DNA of 64,000 nt from Xanthobacter autotrophicus Py2 (GTDB lineage Bacteria > Pseudomonadota > Alphaproteobacteria > Rhizobiales > Xanthobacteraceae). A program made the position numbers and the translations under genes. A model generated the notes under the pieces. It was not told the origin of the DNA and did not search any database. It was given only the letters and a program-made list of their open reading frames with translations. Of this stretch, positions 60,203 through 64,000 are shown piece by piece (positions within the stretch are counted from its first letter, which is position 1; each line of letters starts with the position of its first letter). The DNA lies in NCBI GenBank assembly GCA_000017645.1, contig CP000781.1, positions 4,699,501 to 4,763,500 of the forward strand. The letters run 5' to 3'.

Positions 60203-60952
60203 CTATTTCTCCACCCGCTCCCAGCCGTGCGGCGTCAGGCGCTCCTGGGGCAGGTAGCGGCGCTTATAGTCCATCTTGCGCGAGCCCTGAACCCAATAGC
60301 CGAGATAGACATAGGGCAGCCCCATCTGCCGTGCCCGGGTGATGTGGTCGAGGATCAGGAAGGTGCCGAGCGAGCGGTCGTGCACCTGCGGGTTGTAGAA
60401 GGAATAGACCATGGACAGGCCGTCCGTGAGCACGTCCGTCAGCGCCACCGCCATGAGGTCGCCGGTGCCGCGGGGGATGATGCGGCTGTCCGGCCCGCGC
60501 TTGCGGTATTCCACGAGGCGGGTGTGGACATGGGTGTCCTCCACCATCATGGCGTAGTCCAGCACGCTCATGTCGGCCATGCCGCCGGTGCCGTGCCGGC
60601 CGGTGACATAGCTGCGGAACAGGGCGTATTGCTCGGAGGTGGGGGTAGCCGGTTTGATCTGGCCGATGAGGTCGGAATTGTCCGCCTGCACCCGGCGGAA
60701 GCTGCGGCCTGGAGTGAAGTCGTCCACGCAGATCCGCACCGAGACGCAGGCCTTGCAGCCCTCGCAGGCCGGGCGGTAGGCAATGGACTGGCTGCGCCGG
60801 AACCCGCCCTGGGTAAGCACGTCGTTGAGGCTGGCGGCCTTGTCGCCCACAAGGTGCGTGAACACCTTCCGCTCCTCCCGCCCCGGAAGGTACGGGCATG
60901 GGGAAGGGGCCGTCAGATAGAATTGCGGTGTATCGCGCGGATGCTCGCTCAC
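60203..60952 (-). CDS. bpt: Aspartate/glutamate leucyltransferase
   Basis: 249 residues. The N-terminal cysteine motif CEGCKAC and the blocks [35 protein letters not shown] and [17 protein letters not shown] belong to the Ate1/Bpt family. In bacteria it adds Leu to proteins with N-terminal Asp or Glu, marking them for ClpS-ClpAP. The start is GTG 60952 with AAGGACG close upstream. It belongs to a minus-strand run with the RDD gene (81 bases upstream) and marC. Confidence 0.93.
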   Translation of the reverse strand: MSEHPRDTPQFYLTAPSPCPYLPGREERKVFTHLVGDKAASLNDVLTQGGFRRSQSIAYRPACEGCKACVSVRICVDDFTPGRSFRRVQADNSDLIGQIKPATPTSEQYALFRSYVTGRHGTGGMADMSVLDYAMMVEDTHVHTRLVEYRKRGPDSRIIPRGTGDLMAVALTDVLTDGLSMVYSFYNPQVHDRSLGTFLILDHITRARQMGLPYVYLGYWVQGSRKMDYKRRYLPQERLTPHGWERVEK

Positions 60953-61032
60953 GACGTCCTTGCCTCAAGAACACACAGCATCGCCGCTGTGTGGGACGAG
61001 GTCAAAGGCGAAGGTGCCCCTGTGGCCAAAAT

Positions 61033-61578
61033 TCAGCGCCTGTACCGCAAGGCGTCCGCGCGGATGGCGTTGTTCACCACCACCGTGCCCACAAGGAAAT
61101 CGTGCAGCAGCCGGCGCCGGTCGTTGAACAGGGCGACCAGCAGCACGAACGGAGTGAAGATGGAAACCGACACCCAGAAGCACACCGCATGCACCGCGCC
61201 GAGCACGCTATAGCAGGGCGCGCCGTACCATGTGCGCACCTCGATATCCATGAGTCGCATGCCGAGCGTCGCCGAGGCTGGGGAGCCGAGAGTGAGCGCG
61301 TTGTAGGCCAGCGCCACGATCACGAAGGTGGGCCAGATGAAGAAGAAGGCGATCCAGCTCAGGCCGAACGTCACCAGCCCCATCACCAGGACGAACAAAT
61401 AGAAGAGCACCACCGCGCCCACGACGATCATGGCATCCACCATAAAGGCCATGAGCCGGCGGGAGAGCACGCCCTCGAAGAACTCCGGCTGCGCCACCGG
61501 ATCAAAGGCATGGGGACGCGCACCGTCCGGATAGCCGTAGGGGGGCGGCTGGCGGGACGTGTCGCTGGTGTTGCTCAT
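61033..61578 (-). CDS. RDD family membrane protein
   Basis: 181 residues. After a Pro/Tyr/Gly-rich cytoplasmic start, the RDD domain begins at GVLSRRLMAFMVDAMIVVGAVVLFYLFV with its Arg and Asp. The second conserved segment is SATLGMRLMDIEV and the third is FNDRRRLLHDFLVGTVVVN. Three or four membrane helices. Function of RDD proteins varies and is unknown here. Neighbour to bpt, as in many Hyphomicrobiales. Confidence 0.9.
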   Translation of the reverse strand: MSNTSDTSRQPPPYGYPDGARPHAFDPVAQPEFFEGVLSRRLMAFMVDAMIVVGAVVLFYLFVLVMGLVTFGLSWIAFFFIWPTFVIVALAYNALTLGSPASATLGMRLMDIEVRTWYGAPCYSVLGAVHAVCFWVSVSIFTPFVLLVALFNDRRRLLHDFLVGTVVVNNAIRADALRYRR

Positions 61579-61669
61579 GGGTTGAAGACTCCTTCCGACA
61601 CCTTCAGGTGGTGAAGGCCTCCCTGCAGCGCAAGATCACGGCATCACCAGTCCGCGCCGCCGGCGCACT

Positions 61670-62947
61670 TCACCAATCGGCGCCTCCGGCGCCCAGGCGC
61701 TGGACCGGCAGGCCCTCGCCCTCCAGCGCCTTCTGGATCAGCTCGGCATGGGCCTGGTCCCGGGTCTCCACGGTGAGGTCGAGCCGCGTGCCCTTGGCCG
61801 GCACGTCGAGGAAGGTGCGCCGGTGGTGCACCTCCAGGATGTTGGCCCCGAGCTTGCCGAGCAGCGTGGCGATGCGCCCCAGCATGCCAGGCCGGTCGAG
61901 GATGGTGAGGCGGAAGGAGACGATGCGCTCCTCCCGCTCCAGCTCGCGCAGCAGGATGCCGGCAATCATGCGCGGATCGATGTTGCCGCCGGAGACCACC
62001 AGCCCCACCGTCTTGCCGCGGAAGCGCTCGGGTTCGGCGAGGAGCGCGGCAAGGCCGGCGGCGCCGGCGCCTTCGGCCAAGGTCTTCTGGTGCATGAGGA
62101 AGGCGTTCACCGCCCGCTCCAGCGCGGTCTCGTCCACCAGCACCACGTGGGGTACCAGGCGCCGCACGATCTGCGAGGTGATGACACCCACGTCGCGCAC
62201 CGCGATGCCCTCCGCCAGCGTCGGCCCGCCGCAGGGGCGCGCCTCTCCGGTCATGGCGGACCACATGGCGGGATAGAGCTGGGTCTCGACCCCCACCACC
62301 TGCGTCGCCGGCGAGCGCCCGGCGAAGGCCAGCGCCATGCCGGCGATCAGCCCGCCTCCGCCGATGGGCACCACCACGGCGTCGAAGGCCGGCCCGTCCT
62401 CCATCATCTCCAGCGCCAGCGAGCCCTGGCCGGCGATCACGTCCACGTCGTCATAGGGGTGGACGAAGATGCGCCCTTGCGCCTTGGAGATGCGCGTTGC
62501 CTCCTCGAAGGCGTCGGCGACCGTATCGCCGAACAGCACCACCTCGGCGCCGAAGGCTTCAGTGGCGGCCACCTTCACCTGGGGGGTGGTCTCCGGCATG
62601 ACGATGAGGGTGGAAATCTTCAGCCGCGTACCGTGATAGGCCACCGCCTGGGCATGGTTGCCCGCCGACATGGCCACCACGCCCCGCCGCGCCTCCTCGG
62701 GGGTGAGGCGCGCCAGCTTCACCAGCGCGCCGCGCTCCTTGAACGAGGCGGTGACCTGGAGATTCTCATACTTCACGTACACATCCGCACCGGTGAGGGC
62801 GGACAGGCGCGGGGCGTGCAGGGTGGGCGTGTGCAATACCGCGCCGCTCACCAGCGCCCGCGCCGCCTCCACGTCCGCGAGGGTGACGGGCAGGTCGACG
62901 TTGAGGTCGAGGGGGCGGTCGCTGGAGGCGACGGCGGGGGCTGTCAT
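61670..62947 (-). CDS. ilvA: Threonine ammonia-lyase with ACT-like C-terminus
   Basis: 425 residues. The PLP-lysine motif is ASFKERGAL, followed by AMSAGNHAQAVAYHG, the phosphate-binding VPIGGGGLIAG and VSGGNIDPRM. The C-terminal ~75 residues (FRLTILDRPGMLGRIATLLGKLGANILEVHH) form one ACT domain. It makes 2-oxobutanoate from threonine. Short forms with a single ACT are found in both catabolic and biosynthetic roles. ATG 62947 has GGGAGAGA upstream; longer frames are rejected. The repeat at 62974-63053 separates it from hemB. Confidence 0.94.
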   Translation of the reverse strand: MTAPAVASSDRPLDLNVDLPVTLADVEAARALVSGAVLHTPTLHAPRLSALTGADVYVKYENLQVTASFKERGALVKLARLTPEEARRGVVAMSAGNHAQAVAYHGTRLKISTLIVMPETTPQVKVAATEAFGAEVVLFGDTVADAFEEATRISKAQGRIFVHPYDDVDVIAGQGSLALEMMEDGPAFDAVVVPIGGGGLIAGMALAFAGRSPATQVVGVETQLYPAMWSAMTGEARPCGGPTLAEGIAVRDVGVITSQIVRRLVPHVVLVDETALERAVNAFLMHQKTLAEGAGAAGLAALLAEPERFRGKTVGLVVSGGNIDPRMIAGILLRELEREERIVSFRLTILDRPGMLGRIATLLGKLGANILEVHHRRTFLDVPAKGTRLDLTVETRDQAHAELIQKALEGEGLPVQRLGAGGADW

Positions 62948-62973
62948 CTTGTCTCTCCCGGCGCGGGCGCTTT

Positions 62974-63050
62974 GAGCATTTTCAAGCGAGGGGGACTCCG
63001 GTCCGCGTGACGAAAATGCGCAAGCTCGAAAAGCTGGAGCGTGAAGCGCT

Positions 63051-63053
<3 letters not shown>
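62974..63053. repeat. Interspersed repeat between hemB and ilvA
   Basis: GAGCATTTTCAAGCG, then GGACTCCGGTCCGCGTGACGAAAATGCG, then GGAGCGTGAAGCGCTCTAG. It resembles the element at 23585-23643 in its middle and the one at 24354-24400 at its end. The last CTA is the TAG stop codon of hemB on the minus strand, so the element's end also ends a gene. Confidence 0.6.

Positions 63054-64000
<947 letters not shown>

Overview
The window is a high-GC, gene-dense chromosomal segment from an alphaproteobacterium, most likely of the order Hyphomicrobiales and plausibly Xanthobacteraceae. This is inferred from gene order (dgt-argS-SPOR; glyA-nrdR-ribD-ribE-ribH-nusB-thiL; a groESL operon with a CIRCE element; the usg and ErpA families) and from the repeat families between genes. 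No database search was possible. I see no rRNA, tRNA, CRISPR array, insertion sequence, integrase or phage gene. Almost all of it is core metabolism, translation, DNA replication and repair, and the cell envelope.

Layout: 1-7.2 kb holds the 3' part of valS, an ExoR-like Sel1-repeat protein, a GFA-family protein, exonuclease III and a two-gene polysaccharide O-acetylation module (MBOAT plus AlgX/AlgJ-like). 7.3-12.8 kb holds divergent erpA and dgt, then argS and a large SPOR-domain protein. 12.8-27.2 kb is a looser set: a DUF815 ATPase, secreted proteins of unknown role, a TauE-like transporter, dusA, a bicupin-like protein, malate synthase G, a DUF900-type lipoprotein hydrolase, an aldo/keto reductase, an exported AhpD-like protein, a CDF-fold membrane protein, an aspartic protease, a DUF1289 protein and cobS. 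27.4-31.3 kb carries sdhE and mfd. 31.5-34.4 kb has a small glycine-rich exported protein and groES-groEL under a CIRCE operator. 34.6-40.6 kb carries usg, a DJ-1/PfpI protein, a ribbon-helix-helix protein, an ExoD protein, queA-tgt (overlapping) and isovaleryl-CoA dehydrogenase. 40.9-43.2 kb is an exbB-exbD-tonB operon. 43.4-49.1 kb is glyA-nrdR-ribDEH-nusB-thiL. 49.2-58.3 kb has an EamA protein, dnaE, a sulfotransferase-like protein, an AI-2E family protein, a DUF1835 protein, queF and eno. 58.4-64 kb is entirely minus strand: a 3-hydroxyacyl-CoA dehydrogenase-like enzyme, MarC, bpt, an RDD protein, ilvA and hemB (cut by the window end).

Functional themes: queuosine tRNA modification (queA, tgt, queF), riboflavin, thiamine, cobalamin and haem cofactors, translation (valS, argS, dusA) and exopolysaccharide control or decoration (ExoR-like, ExoD, MBOAT/AlgX-like).

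I did not find a clearly new multi-gene system. The observations most worth checking are: a tRNA-guanine transglycosylase that keeps its catalytic aspartates but appears to have lost three of four zinc ligands; a CDF-family protein lacking the usual membrane metal-site residues; a 92-bp tandem duplication that carries a second copy of the groEL 3' end; and an interspersed repeat that supplies the stop codons of two unrelated genes.
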